The notes: a model not told the origin generated them from the sequence alone. 64,000 nucleotides of DNA from Flaveria trinervia (GCA_025506515.1 CM046457.1:40558231-40622230), one strand, 5' to 3'; shown: positions 33,231-46,324, counted from the first letter of the stretch. Numbers and translations: made by a program.

Positions 33231-36039
33231 TTTTGATGAGCACGAGGTTCCTTGATTTGAGCAATCACACCCTCGTTGTCACAAAAGATCTCTAGGGGTC
33301 TTGAATGGTAGCAACGACCCCTAGATCAGCAATGAACTTCCTAAGAAACGCAGCTTTTTGAGCTGCCAATGAAGCGGCGATGTATTCTAATTCTGTTGTA
33401 GATAGTGCCACTACATCTTGCTTTGAGCTCTTCCAAGAGACTGCTCCTCCATTCATAATGAAGACATATCCCGACTATGATCGAGAATCATCTCGATCAG
33501 TTTGGAAACTCGCATCCGTGTAACCCTTACAACGAGCTCCTCCTCACCAGATCCATATATTAAGAACATATCCTTAGTGTTTCTAAGGTATTTCAAAATA
33601 CTCTTAACAGCCATCCAATGACTATTACCAGGATTCTGTTCATATCTACTTGTCATGCTTAGAGCACATGACACATCCGGCCCAGTACATATCATTGCAT
33701 ACATGATGGATCCTATAGCAGATGCATATGGGACTCCATTCATTCTTTCTTGTTCAACCTTTGAACTAGGGCATTGAGATGAGCTCAATATTGTCCCCTC
33801 TGAATAGGTACTAATCCTTTTCCATAATTCTCCATCTTGAACCTCTTCAAGATCATTTCAATGTATGCACTTTGGTTTAAACCTATTAACCGCCTTGATC
33901 TATCCCTATAAATCTTTATTCCCAAAATATAGGTGGCTTCACCAAGATCCTTATGGAAAAACAGCTTCCCAGCTAGGTTTTTACACCTTCCAAGGTTGGA
34001 ATGTCGTTTCCAAAAGTAGAATGTCATCGACATATAATACAAGGAAAGTAATAATGCTCCCACTAGCTTTTTATACACACAAGCTTCATCAGCGTTTTTG
34101 ATGAAGCCAAATTTCTTTACTTCATCATCAAAACGGTGATTCCAACTTCTTGACACTTGTTTCAATCCGTAGATTGACTTATTTAACTTGCATACCTTGT
34201 TAGGATGTTTGGATCGACAAAACCTTTAGGCTGTTCATATGGACATCTTCCTCAAGATATCCATTAAGGAAAGCAGTTTTGACATTCATTTGCCAAATCT
34301 CATAGTCATAATATGTTGCTATGGCAAACAATATCTAATAGACTTTAGCATTGCCACAGAGGAGAAAGTTTCATCATAATCAACCCCTGAGTTTGAGTGA
34401 AACCTTTCACTACAAGTCTAGCTTTATAAGTATCCTAGTGTCCATGCATATCGTTTTTCTTTTGAAACCCACTTACTTCCAACTATCTTGGACTTAAGAG
34501 GTGGTGTAACCAATTCCCAAACTTGGTTATCATACATGGATTGCATCTCAACGTTCAAGGCTTTTTGCCATTTGTCAAAATCAGGTTTTGACATTGCATC
34601 ATGGTATGTGGTTGGTTCATCCGAATCTACCACATAGCACCCATCCATAAAAAAGCATATCTCTCAGGAGGAAAACTAATTCTACCATATTGCGAATGTT
34701 TTGTGTATCTTGATCATTCTCAGCAACCTCATGTTGATTGCTAGTATCAACCAATTGTGTATCGTTTGTAAATCTTGAACCTCTTCAAGTTCCACTGCTC
34801 TTCCACTAGTTTCTTCCGAAATAAACTTAGTTTCCAAGAACTCTGCCTTTCGAGCAATAAACACTTTCTGCTCTGTTGGATCATAGAAATAATATCCAAT
34901 ACAATCTCTAGGATATCCAATGAAGACACACTTTGTGGATCGGGCTTCCAGTTTGTTTTGAGTGTATTGCTTAGGATAAGCATCACACCCCCAAACTTTA
35001 ATTATGATAATGATGGAACCCTTCCATGCCATACTTCGAAAGGTGTCCTTTCCACTTTATTGGTTGGGGCCATATTTAAAATACGGGCCGCGGAGAGAAA
35101 CGCGAAACCCCAAAATGATAGAGGTAGTGTACTTCTAGTCATCATAGATCGAACCATATCCAATAGAGTCCGATTCCTCCTCTCAGACACACCATTATGT
35201 TGTGGTGTTCCAGGTGGAGTAAGTTGTGAGACAATCCCACAACTTCTAAGATATTCTTGAAATTCACTACTAAGGTATTCACCTCCTCTATCTGTACGAA
35301 GAATCTTAACCGTTTGTTGAGTTGATTTTCTACTTCATTCTTGAAGATTTTGAACATTTCAAAAGATTCATGTTTGTGTCTTAACAAGTACACATACCCA
35401 TAATGACTATAGTCATCGGTAAAGGTAATGAAGTATGTTTCACCATTCCTAGTGTTGGTTTAAAAGGTCCACATACATCCGAATGTATGATCCCTAATAA
35501 ATCTTTTTCCCTTTCATTAGTCCCACTAAAAGGCACCTTTGTCATTTTACCTTGTAAACAAGACTCGCATACATGAAATGAATCATTTTCATTGGTTTTC
35601 AAAAGACCATTCTTTTGAAGTTTTTGCATATGATTCTTGTTTATGTGACCAAGGCGACAATGCCAAAGATAGGAATCACTCAAATCTAGTTTGAGCCTCT
35701 TGATGGTTGCTTGGTACATTGAGCTATCATATGTTGTGTTATTATGAACCAATTCATAAATACCATTACAAGGTATAGCCTTAAAATAAAACACATGATT
35801 TAAAGAAACATGAATATCATTGTCAACAAACTTGAAATCATAATCACATTGTCTTAAACGGGAAACAGAAATAATGTTCCTAGTCAAGCTAGGAGCATAC
35901 AATACATTCTTAAAATGACTTCCAAACCACTTGGAAGCTTCAAAATGTAGTCTCCTTGGGCTTCCACGTGAACCTTTGCACCATTGCCCATGAAGAGACT
36001 AATTTCCCCTTTTGCATAATGCTCACTTCTTTTGAAACC
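33231..36039 (-). pseudogene. pol: E unit 1 pol: integrase, RT, RNase H
   Basis: From right to left: MYAPSLTRNIISVSRLRQC (protease end), LWHCRLGHINKNHMQKL and CESCLQGKMTKVPFSG (zinc-binding), HSDVCGPFKP (integrase core), SERRNRTLLDMVRSMM (catalytic Glu region). Then come CDAYPKQYTQNKL...CVFIGYP (C-terminal domain), an RT start at 34424-34648 (DKWQKALNVEMQSMYDNQVW) and KQVSRSWNHRFDDEVKKFG. Next are GVPYASAIGSIMYAMICTGPD and RNase H text to about 33231. YVDD is present only in a shifted frame near 34035. It has more than eight frame changes compared with unit 2. Confidence 0.85.
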
Positions 36040-37025
36040 CTACAACAAATTGCTAATATGAGTTCCACATCCGGTATCCAATACCCATGTGTTAGAAGAA
36101 ATAACATTTAGCTCAACATGTATCATAAAGATTGTACCTGAGGTTTGCCCCGCGTCCCTCTTCGATCTCAACGCTTTGAGATAGACCGGACAATTGCGTT
36201 TCCAATGGCCTACCCTACCACACTCAAAAGACGGGTCGTCATGAGCAACCTTTTGCTTCTTTTCTTTCGGTTGGGCGGTTCTACTTTGCTTTACCCTTAC
36301 CCTTCTCCTTGACGTGTCCCTTCCCTTTGACAACATTTGCCCTAGGGTCAGGGAGGTGCCTCTTCCTACTACCTCCTTCATTGATCGTAAGGACCGGTAG
36401 AACCTTTCTACCCATGCCCGCCTCGGCCGTTTTGAGCATTGAATGAAGCTCACCAATGCTCTTGTCCCATCCATTCATGTTATAGTTCATAACAAAGCTA
36501 TCAAACTTCTTTGATAGGGAGTTGAGGATCAAATCCGTTGCCAACTCGTTGGACACACGACAGTTAAGCCTTTCGAGGTGATCAATGTGGCTCTTCATCT
36601 TAAGAACGTAAGATGACACCGATTGGGTCTCATCCATTCGACATGCATGGAGTGCTCGAACCGTTTCGAAACCCTCTACCCTTGATTGTTGTTGGAACAT
36701 TTCTTTCAACTGGGTGATCATGTCATAGGCATTGTGGTTCTCAAAGTCCTTTTGCAAATCGGGAATCATACTCGCTAGCATGAGACATGAGACTTGCACA
36801 GAGTCCTCGGTGTATTTGACCCACTCGGAAAAAGCGTCTACGTCATTTTCATCGGGTTGATCGGGAATAGGATCGTCTAACACATAGGACTCTTTTCTTG
36901 CTTGAGAATGATTCTCAAGTTTCAGTACCAGTCCATGAAGTTCCCATGGTTAGACGTTCCTTTTCAAGGATAGTTCTTAGTGACAGGTTATGGACAGTCG
37001 GGATCGAGTTGTTGTTATTAGCCAT
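36040..37025 (-). pseudogene. gag: E unit 1 gag and protease start
   Basis: ATG 37025 (MANNNNS). The codon after DWY is TGA, probably from CGA. The capsid reads LASMIPDLQKDFENHNAYDM, FETVRALHACRMDETQSVSS and LSKKFDSFVMNYNMNGW (36281-36883). The knuckle SFECGRVGHWKRNC has Ser in place of the first Cys. The protease start is NTWVLDTGCGTHISNLL (36040-36474). A frameshift lies at about 36285-36300. Confidence 0.85.
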
Positions 37026-38379
37026 TTACAATATAACAAAGTTCAATTTTTAGTATTTTTAATTGTTGTTGTTAGCCATCTACAATATAACAAAGTTCAT
37101 TTTTAGTATTTTAATATCAAAGTATTTTAATTGTTAATACCCTTTTATGTCTCATAGACAATTAATAATTAAAATCTAGAATCCAACGTTACATTTAAAT
37201 ATCGGTTAGGTGACCTTTATCCCTTTATTTAAATCAACAAGGTAGTCAACGTTTGAAAATTGTAACCTATTACAATTTCTAGTGTATGGGATTGGTTTAA
37301 ACATTATGTTTTGTTTGGCATGTTATCCTATCAACACCGTTTGTACGTCATGCTTCGGTTATCCTAATGCATGATTTCCAAATCAAGTCGTCCTACTTAG
37401 ACACACGTGTGACTTTACATATATAAGTGGTTAGGTGACCTTTATCCCACAAATATGGTAATTTCACCTCAACTTCATAAGTTTCTATAATGGTTAGGTG
37501 ACCTTTATCCCATAAATAAGTTACAAGTGAATTGAGTGTTGCTTAAAAGGATGGTGTTAAACTTGTTTGAAAAGGGGTTTGGGTTTAACAAAATTCAAGT
37601 TTGGAAAACAATATTCATACCTTTCATTTGCATGCATTCAAATGCATGGTAGTTTGTTTGAAAACTTATTTCAAAATTCCTTTTAATAGCCCAATTAATT
37701 ATGAAATCAATAACCTTTGGTAAAACCATTTTATTACTATTGATTTCTAAGAAACCAATTTTATGTGAGTTGTTGATTTCGTGTTGTTAACTATCCAATT
37801 CATAATAAGATAAGATGAACATAATCAACCATACATGCATAAATAAACAACCACAAGTTCATAACCATAGCCAATGGATTTGGCACACTTGTGTGGCCAA
37901 AACAAAGTGTGACAAAAGGTCAATTGTAAAGCATAAACATGACACATGGCATTGAGATGGTGTGCTCCCACTTGATCCCGCATCCTAATGCATCAAGTGT
38001 CCATTTGTAGTTATCATTGTTTTGCTTTATTTGGGCTTTCTTTTGGGCTCCACATTCAGCTCCTAGCTTCGTTGGCCTTGGTTATTGGGCTTAAAACCAA
38101 TCTTGGGCTATAAGGCCCATTTGGGCCTAAAATGGCCCAAACCAAAAAAACCAAGTCTTGTTGAACTTCTTTTACAAAATATATCCTAATACATTTTTAC
38201 TAGTAAAAGAAATACAACTAATCTACTTATTATTACAAACCACATAAATAATAAATAGATTACAAGCCAAATAAATAAATATTACAACCCAATTGAATAA
38301 TCAAACAACATCACAACACAAAAACTCATCCAAATACAAGGTATGGCTAGGTTATGAACATCCATATACACATCCAAGT
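37026..38379. other. Leader of E unit 1, with three GGTTAGGTGACC repeats
   Basis: Untranslated leader between gag and PBS, AT-rich, no gene. Three copies of GGTTAGGTGACCTTTATCCC at 37204, 37429 and 37492, and a tandem duplication of about 55 bp (GCCATCTACAATATAACAAA) at 37008-37110. Element F and its TSD follow; the leader resumes at 50789-51058. Confidence 0.65.
38375..38379. repeat. Target-site duplication CAAGT, left of F
   Basis: CAAGT precedes F's TGTTGG and recurs at 50784-50788. The empty site CATCCAAGTATGCAAG is present in E unit 2 near 57826-57841. Confidence 0.96.
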
Positions 38380-39262
38380 TGTTGGACCAAAGAACCAATG
38401 AGCCAAGATCAGAAAATCTCTAAGTCCCACACGGTATCACAACAACTGCTGAAAGCCTCATCAGTAGTTTGACAAGTGCTGAAGTCTTCAACAGCTGAAG
38501 ATCAAGTGCTGAAGACCTTAACAGCTGAAGAACCAAAGTGCTGAAGTACAACAGCTGAAGAACACAAGTGCTGAAGCTGAAAGACCAAAGTACTAAGAAC
38601 AACAGCTGAAGAGTTCACAAGTGCTGAAGATCAACAACTGATGTACAAAGTCTGAAGACAAAGACTGAAGACATCAGCTGATGATATCTACTGAAGTCAT
38701 CAGCTGATGAAACACCTGAAGGTCAAGTCTGAAGATCAAGTACTGAAGCCTCAGTAGTTTGTCACAACTGCTGAAGAGTACTTCTTCAGTAGTGTGATAT
38801 CAGTAGTTTTATTTTCTATGTTTCAGTAGTTTTGTAAAACGACTGAAGAGCTTGTTCTTCAGTCGTTGTAGTTTCAGTAGTTTTATATTTGTACTTAACT
38901 TGCTGATATGTTCTCAGTAGTTGTGAACATTTCAGTAGTTTGTTAAGAATTAGTTATTTCTGTATTGGATCTGCCAGTTGTCACTTTCCGTGATAACAGC
39001 AGTGACTGTTGCACTCTATAAGGAGTGACAACCTATTGTAATCACTGAGTGAAATGAGTAATGAATGGAATGATTGATTGATTCGATTAGAAATATTCTA
39101 CATCTATAAACATTCCTAGAAATCAGAAATCATATTCTCTCCCTATAACTGTATGCGATCTTAATGCTCACAAATATCGTTGGCTTGCTACAATTTGTCT
39201 AATTCGTGTTTGTATCCGCTGCTATATTTGATACGTCAAACTTGTGATCACTGATCCTGTCA
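38380..39262 (+). repeat. 5' LTR of F
   Basis: TGTTGGACCAAAG to GATCCTGTCA. It carries an array of CAGCTGAAGA/AGTGCTGAAG and CTTCAGTAGTT repeats (38440-38960). The TATA region reads CTCTATAAGG where the 3' LTR has CTATATAAGG (50531-50540). Confidence 0.95.
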
Positions 39263-39264
39263 AA

Positions 39265-39276
39265 TGGTATCAGAGC
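39265..39276 (+). other. Primer-binding site of F
   Basis: TGGTATCAGAGC, two bases after the LTR. Confidence 0.92.
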
Positions 39277-39497
39277 AGGTTAATCATTGATCGATCTAAT
39301 AATTGATCATTGAAACTGCTATTCAAGATCCAAGTTTGATTGAATTAGCTTTTGTTTTTGCAAGAAACGGTTATAGAGATTGAATTTTCTGTATTTCTGC
39401 TCATTCATCCTGAGATCTTTTTCTTGGTTCTCATTGAGTTTGTTGTGGTTTGTCTAAAACTTTTTAAAACTTGAACTAAACTGTTTTTGAACTGAAA

Positions 39498-42324
39498 ATG
39501 ACCACTCCCTCCAATGATCCTCACAATACTGGTTCCTCAACCAAGCCTCCTATGCTGGTTAGGAATGAGTATAACATATGGCAAAGACGTATGCTCCATC
39601 ACCTGTCTGTTAACAGCGCAGGGTGTGGACATCAGTGGTACATGGTCCACACAAGCCTATGGTGAATAACCCGGAAACCAATCAAATGGTTCCAAAGAGG
39701 AGGGAGCAATACTCAGATGAGGATAAAAAGTTGCTTGAGATTGATGCAAAAGCCCATGGAATTCTGGCCATGGCTTTGCCCAATGAAATCTATTCTGGGC
39801 TAATGCATCATGAAACTGCCCATGACCTCTGGATTGCTTTGAAAGAACAATTTGGAGGAACAGATGAGGTCTTGGCAAATAATAGAGAAATTCTTGCCCA
39901 ACAATATGAGACATTCTCTCATAGAAAGGGCGAGACACTGACTCAACAATATGAGCGGTTTTCTTGTTTGATCTCTGAACTAAAAATGGTCAAACTTGAA
40001 TACACAATATTCAGATGAATAACAGATTCTGAGATCACTGCCTGAGAGATGGGACACATATACTATTGTCCTACGCTCCAGTGCAAGTTTGGACAAACTA
40101 TCTCTCCCCAACTCCATGGGAAATTGCTCATTTTGAGAGAGAGATAGAACAGAAGAGAAAGCTGTCTTCATCTGGAAAGCTCACTGAAGACTTTATACAG
40201 GCAACACTGCCTTGGTGGGTCATGAGTCAGAATATGCTTCATCTGAATGCCAGTATGATGAGCATATTAATTTCTCTTCGAGCACTTCTAATTCTGCATT
40301 TGTAAGTGTTGATGGTCAGTTCACTGGATGTAATAATGACAATTTATGTTTCATTATGGATGATCTCAAGGGGATTGCTGATGATGACTTAGAAGAGATG
40401 GATATTTTGAGCCAAATGGCCTTGATAAATATCAGATCTCAGAAGTTCTACAAAAGAACTGGAAGAAAATTCCCAGGACTCTCTGGCAAAACCAAAGTTG
40501 GTTTTGACAAGAGCAAGTTGAGGTGTCACAAATGCCAACGGCTTGGACACTTTGCAAGAGAGTGTAGATCAACTGGATCTAACTCTACTGCACCCTTTGT
40601 GACTTTTCCTGGCAATAGTCAACAACACAGAGGGCAACATCCTGTCACATCTAGCCATCATCCTCAACAACAATCTCCGGCATATTTTGTTCCTCAGGGC
40701 CAAATGCCATATCAATACCCTGGTTATTACATGCCACAGTCAAATCAAGTTCAAGTTCCTATGACACCACAACCTCATGCATTACCAGAACCTCAGCCTT
40801 CCCTATCTCATCAACAACCTTCATCTCAACAACACAGCTTCTTCACCCCAGGAGTTGTTGACTGGAGCAGTTTACCAGATGACTTGTCTCGTCATGATCA
40901 ACTGTTCTCAGGTGCTGGTCAACATGGTGGTGACAGTCCCTTTGGGAATCTAGCTCTTATGGCTTTGGAGTCTGCTGATACTTCATCTTCCAATGCCTCT
41001 ACACCTCAGGTATCACAGGTATCCTCTGAGGCAAAAGCCAAATTATGTTCTGAACAATGCATAGCAGCATTTGCTTCCATTAGAGAAGCAAATGTAGCTT
41101 TAATTAATAAGAACATTGAGCTAGAACAAATAATTCCAAAAACAAAGCTGAGTTTGAGTTTGTGCTCAAAGATAAAAATGATGAGGTTTATAAACTGAAT
41201 TGCAAAAATTGATGATAAGGCTAGAGAAGATGTACTTCTAGAGAAGTACAAAGATCTCAAAGAAACCCTTGCAGTTACCCAGGTCGAGTGTGATAGATGG
41301 GTACAATCATGCAAAGGTTTTGAAATGCTTCTTAGTAAGCAATCTGCTTCAAATGTGAAGTTTGGCATTGGCTATAATCACACTGCTCCACCTACAGATT
41401 TTACCCGAGAGCAGAGGTAGAATCTGATGGTGAGAGTGATAACAATCCATCAATCATGTGATCTACCTTCTGATACAGCACAATCAGAAGTAGCAGTCAG
41501 CATCAAGTCCTCCTTGAACCTATCAGCTGATGTTGATGGTCCAAATGCTGACATTCACATGATCAATAAGTTGATCAACTCAGGAGTAATCCTGAAGGTC
41601 CTGAAAGGACTGGAGAGCAGGATTTAACACCTGAAGTTCAAACTTCAACTGCTGTCAGCACTGAAGAGAAGAAAACTGGCAGTAGAAAGAGTTTGAAGGC
41701 TACTAAAGAGGTGTCAAGAAAGCACCAATGCTTCCAAAGCATTGAAGAACAAGTCTTCTGTTGCTTCACCATCTTTAGTTGATGATCAACCTAAGATGAA
41801 GAAGAAACCATGTGAATATGTGGTTTGTTCAATCATCTTACAGATGATTGTTGGTACAAAAGAGGTTCCAAACTCAAACAAAAAGAAGAAATTAATAAGA
41901 AAATGGTAAAATGAAAATGAGTTTGAGACCACATTTGTATCAGCAACATCAAATCCTGTAACCCTTAAGTCCTTAAAGCAATTCCAAAAAGGAAGGAGTT
42001 AAACAGGTGACAGCTGAGGGTGCTCAAAAGAAGAAGGTGCAACATAGGACCTTATCTAACTCCACTAGCAATGTGTCTGATGAGCTGAAAGCTTTATCAC
42101 AAAATCAGACACACTGGTGATGATGGTACAACATCTGTTGGGTAGAGTTAACCAACTAGATCTCCTATGTTGAAACCACAGAAAAGGAGGTCTAAGCCAA
42201 AGGACTCCTCTTCTAACCATCTTCCTCTTCTCAGGCTGTTGTTACAAATAAACATGTTAGTTTACCATCTATTGATGAGACCAGGCCCAAAACCAAAAAG
42301 GTTTGGGTCTCTAAAACTAACTGA
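39498..42324 (+). pseudogene. gag: gag of element F
   Basis: ATG 39498 (MTTPSNDPHNTGSSTKPPM), frame lost near 39625. The capsid text KKLLEIDAKAHGILAMALPN and DLWIALKEQFGG is at 39623-40018. 40212-41198 carries DLEEMDILSQMALI, the zinc knuckle CHKCQRLGHFAREC (about 40528-40570), and then a long Gln/His/Pro-rich linker and a coiled-coil start (EAKAKLCSEQCIAAFASI). FGIGYNHTAPP (about 41360) is the lineage motif. A second knuckle CEY.GLFNHLTDDCW at about 41810-41865 is split by a frameshift. Gag ends WVSKTN at the TGA 42322-42324. Confidence 0.82.
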
Positions 42325-43990
42325 TTGTTTATTTTGCAGGGTTCTTCAACATGCCAAAGTAGCATCTGGTATGTAGACAGTGGGGGATCTATGCACATGA
42401 CTGGGAACATCTCTCTTCTTCATGACTACTCTCAAGGAAAGAAGGGATTTGTCTCTTTTGGCAATGATGCTAGGGGTTACATCATCGGTAAGGGCTTTGT
42501 CTCCAATGGAGAAATCAAATTTGATGATGTTAATCATGTGGAAAATCTCAAGTACAACCTCTTGAGTGTCAGTCAAATGTGTGATAAAGGCCATGTTGCC
42601 CTTTTCACAAGTCAAAACTGTAGGATTCTGTCATCCAAAGTTTTGCACTTGATTGACAAGGTGTTGGATGATCACACTCTCCTGAAAGCCAACAGGACAG
42701 GAAGAGTGTATGCCTTAGATCTCTCTAAGAAGATAGATCTCAAAGGCAATCCTTGCCTATTTTCCAAAGCCTCTTTTCAAGAATCTGAACTGTGGCACAG
42801 GAGGCTTGGTCATGTCAATCTCAAAAACATGAATCAGCTTAGCCACAATAGTTTAGTCAGAGGCTTACCAATAAAGGAGTTCCACTGTGATGAAACATGC
42901 ACTGCTTGTTTAAAAGGAAAACAGCACAAGGTCTCATTTCCTCCTATTGAAGTGTCCAAGTCCACTGCCTGCTTGCAATTACTGCATATGGATCTATTTG
43001 GTCCTGTGAGAGTAATGAGCATGGCAAAGAAGAAATACTGTCTGGTAATTGTGGATGATTACTCCAGATTTGTATGGACTTTCTTTCTACATTCAAAGGA
43101 TGAGGCTGCTCAGAAGATTATTCACTTTGTGCTGTACATTGAGAAGCAGTATTCCCTTCCAGTCAAGTGTATTAGGAGTGATAATGGAACTGAGTTCAGA
43201 AATCATACACTTGATGACTTCTATCTTTCAAAGGGAATCAAAAGGCAGTTCAGCATTCCAAGGACTCCAGAACAAAATGGAGTAGTGGAGAGAAAGAACA
43301 GGACCCTCATTGAAGCTGCAAGGTCCATGCTGGCTGACTCAGGTTTGCCATTGACCTTCTGGGCTGAAGCTGTCAACACAGCTTGTTATGTGCAAAATAG
43401 AGTTTTAGTAAATCAGAGGTTGATGAAGACTCCATATGAAGTTCTCCATCATTTGGCTCCTCTGATTTCATTTTTCAAAGCTTGGGTGTCCCTGTTTTAT
43501 TCTCAACACAAAGGATCAACTCCACAAATTTGATCCTAAGGTGGATGCAGATACTTTGTTGGTTATTCATCTACTTGCAAGGCATACAGAGTCTTCAACT
43601 GCAGAACAAAGATGGTTGAAGAAACTCTACATGTTAAGTTTAATGAATCTCCAAAGGACAAGATTCCACAAAGTCCTGTGGAGTTATTTGATTTGGACAT
43701 ACTGCAATATGTTCCCTATCAAACTCCTGCTGTTGCTCCTGTCAACAGTTCACCACCTGGTGGTACTGCTGATGATGATGATGATTGCAGTACTCACCTC
43801 TTTAGGTTTAGTGATCAGCTGCCTGACTCAACTAGACCTGATGTTCCTGTAGCGCCAGTAGCACCATCCACAACAATGCTGATGAGATTTCTTCGAATTC
43901 AACTTCCTTTGAATTACCATCCACTGATTGGTTTCAAGGAAATGATTCACCATCACCATCTGTACTGCTGAACCTGCTACAAACACTTGC
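42325..43990 (+). pseudogene. pol: Protease and integrase of F
   Basis: 42325-43533 is one open frame. The protease IWYVDSGGSMHMTGN follows a splice-acceptor-like TTTTGCAG|G ending at 42339. GAG-pre-integrase has ELWHRRLGHVNLKNMNQL and CTACLKGKQHK. The integrase core has LLHMDLFGP (Asp), IRSDNGTEFRN (Asp) and QNGVVERKNRTLIE (Glu). The frame breaks at about 43530; 43612-43971 continues with integrase C-terminal and linker text, including a GAT-repeat Asp run at 43770. The catalytic triad is intact in sequence. Confidence 0.88.
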
Positions 43991-44002
43991 ACAGATCTCA
44001 TT

Positions 44003-45648
44003 GTGTATCAAGATCTGAAGAATCACCCTATGTCTCAAATCATTGGTGATATCACTGCTGGAGTATCAACAAGAAGTCAATTGTCAAATTTCTGCTTCTA
44101 TGCTCTCTTCATCAGTCAGCAAGAGCCAAAGAATTATCACATTGCTTTAAAGGACAATGGATGGGTTGATGCCATGCAGCTTGAGCTTCTTCAGTTCAAG
44201 AAACAGCAAGTGTGGGAACTGGTTCCTCTACCTCCAGGTAAGTGTGCAATAGGCACTAAATGGGTGTTTAGGAACAAAACTGATGAAAATGGGCTTATTG
44301 TTAAGAACAAGGCCAGACTGGTTGTTCAGGGGTTTGCACAAGAAGAAGGTATTGATTATGATGAAACCTTTGCCCCTGTAGCCAGACTGGAAGCAATTCG
44401 ATTGTTTTTAGCTTATGCTGCTTATCAAAAACTTAAAGTCTTTCAAATGGATGTCAAAAGTGCATTTTTGTATGGAAAAGTTAAAGAAGAGGTTTATGTA
44501 TGTCAACCTCCAGGCTTTGAGGACAATAAACATCCTAATTGGGTGTATAAGCTTGATAAAGCTCTTTATGGGTTAAAACAAGCTCCCAGAGCCTGGTATG
44601 AGACATTATCAAACTTTCTTCTGGAAAACAATTTCACTAGAGGCTCCATAGACAAGACTTTATTTATTAAGAAAGCTGGGCAGCATAATCTACTTGTTCA
44701 AATTTATGTAGATGATATCATTTTTGCATCCTCTGATCCAAAGTTGTGTGATGCCTTTACAAAGTTGATGCAACAGAAGTTTGAAATGAGTGCCATGGGA
44801 GAATTACAGTTCTTTCTGGGGTTGCAAATCAAACAAAAGGCTGATGGAATTTTTATTCATCAATCCAAATATACAAAAGATCTTTTGCAAAAGTTTGATT
44901 TACAAAACTGTAAGCCCTGTTCTACTCCCATGAGCAGCACCACACAACTGGACTCAGATCAGAAAGGTAAAGTGGTTGATGAAACACTTTACAGATGTAT
45001 GATTGGGTCCTTGATGTATTTAACAGCTTCTAGACCAGATATTATGTTTGCTACATGTGTTTGTGCTAGATTTCAGGCTGCACCTAAAGAGTCTCATCTG
45101 ATTGCAGTCAAAAGGATCTTTAGATATCTGCAAGGCACTCCATCTCTAGGTTTATGGTATTCTACCAGATATTCTGGTAAATTAGTTGCTTTTTCTGACA
45201 GTGACTATGCAGGGTGTAAGTTGACCAGGAAATCAACTTCTGGTGGATGTCAATTCCTAGGCAACTGCTTGATTTCTTGGCAGAGCAAGAAACAGACCTC
45301 AGTTGCTACATCCACTGCGGAAGCAGAGTACATTGCTGCTGCAAGCTGTACATCTCAGGTACTCTGGCTTCAAAACCAACTTTTGGATTATGGCATTACA
45401 GAGACTAAGACTCCATTGTTATGGATAGTGCTTCAGCTCTTTGCATTGTCAAAAATCCAGTCCAGCACTCTAGGACCAAACATATAGAGATCAGACATCA
45501 TTTTATAAGGGATTGTTTTGAAAAAGGTCTGATTGATCCTAAGTTTGTGCCTAGTGCTGATGAGCTTGCAGACATTTTTACTAAGCCTTTGGATAGTTCA
45601 ACTTTCCAAAACCTGGTGTTAAGGCTTGGTATGCTGCAGCTAGAATAG
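44003..45648 (+). pseudogene. pol: Reverse transcriptase and RNase H of F (nearly intact)
   Basis: Open from 44003 to 45487 (494 codons). Motifs in order: KDNGWVDAMQLELLQF, NKARLVVQGFAQEEGIDYD, FAPVARLEAIRLFLAYAA, QMDVKSAFLYG, DKALYGLKQAPRAWYETL, the catalytic IYVDDIIFAS, MGELQFFLGLQIKQ, CMIGSLMYLTASRPDIMFAT, FSDSDYAGCK and KKQTSVATSTAEAEYIAAAS. One frameshift near 45420 moves the end (SASALCIVKNPVQHSRTKHI, ADIFTKPLD) to the frame 45421-45648. RNA-dependent DNA synthesis and removal of template RNA. Confidence 0.93.
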
Positions 45649-46320
45649 TGACAACTACTGATGATCTCAGTAATTCATACTGATGATCATGAGTGCCTGT
45701 CACATATAAGTACTGATGAGCTCTTTTAACCTCAGTAGTTTTTATAACTACTGAAGGCTAAATGTCTCACAAGTACTGAAGTACTTCATCTGCTCTAAAC
45801 TACTGAAGTAGTTACAACTACTGATGCAGTATAACTACTGCAATCAGTAAAAAATAAGTACTGATGTCCTATGAAACAACTGAAATCAGCCATAAAGACT
45901 GATGAATGTGTTGAGGATAGTTTGAAACAGCTGAAAAGCTAAGAATTGACGAAAACAGCTGAAGAGAACTTTCTCTTCAGTCGTTTGTACAACTGCTGTT
46001 TCATTTTAAACAACTGAAGCAAAACCACGTCTTCAGCAGTTTTATAACTACTGATGACCAATACCAAGTCTTCAGTTGTTTACAACAGCTGATGACAAAA
46101 CCACTGTCTTCAGTAGTTTCATAACTACTGATGACAAACACCATGTCCTCAGTTGTTTCAATCATCTGAAGTCAAACCACGGCTTCAGTAGTTTTCTAAA
46201 CTACTGATGCCTAACACCACGACTTCAGCTGTTTCAACGTCTGAAAGGATAATACCATGTCAACGGTCGTTTAAAACTACTGATGACTAACACCACATCC
46301 TTCAGTCGTTTCCTCACCCT
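45649..46320. repeat. Inverted/tandem repeat array in F's spacer
   Basis: About twelve units built on AACTACTGATGAC...CTTCAGTAGTTT with a period near 54 bp in the second half. Adjacent half-units form 8-bp stems, for example CAGTAGTTTTTATAACTACTG at 45733-45753. The motif is shared with the LTR array. It lies exactly between the pol stop and the TATA box of the extra ORF. Confidence 0.8.
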
Positions 46321-46324
46321 ACCC

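Noticed and set aside
34775..35260. Plus-strand open frame of 161 codons
   Set aside because: Antisense to E integrase; broken in unit 2.
45649..46320. Foldback repeats that could be miRNA precursors
   Set aside because: Short 8-bp stems in tandem, no single long hairpin, and the same motif is in the LTR.
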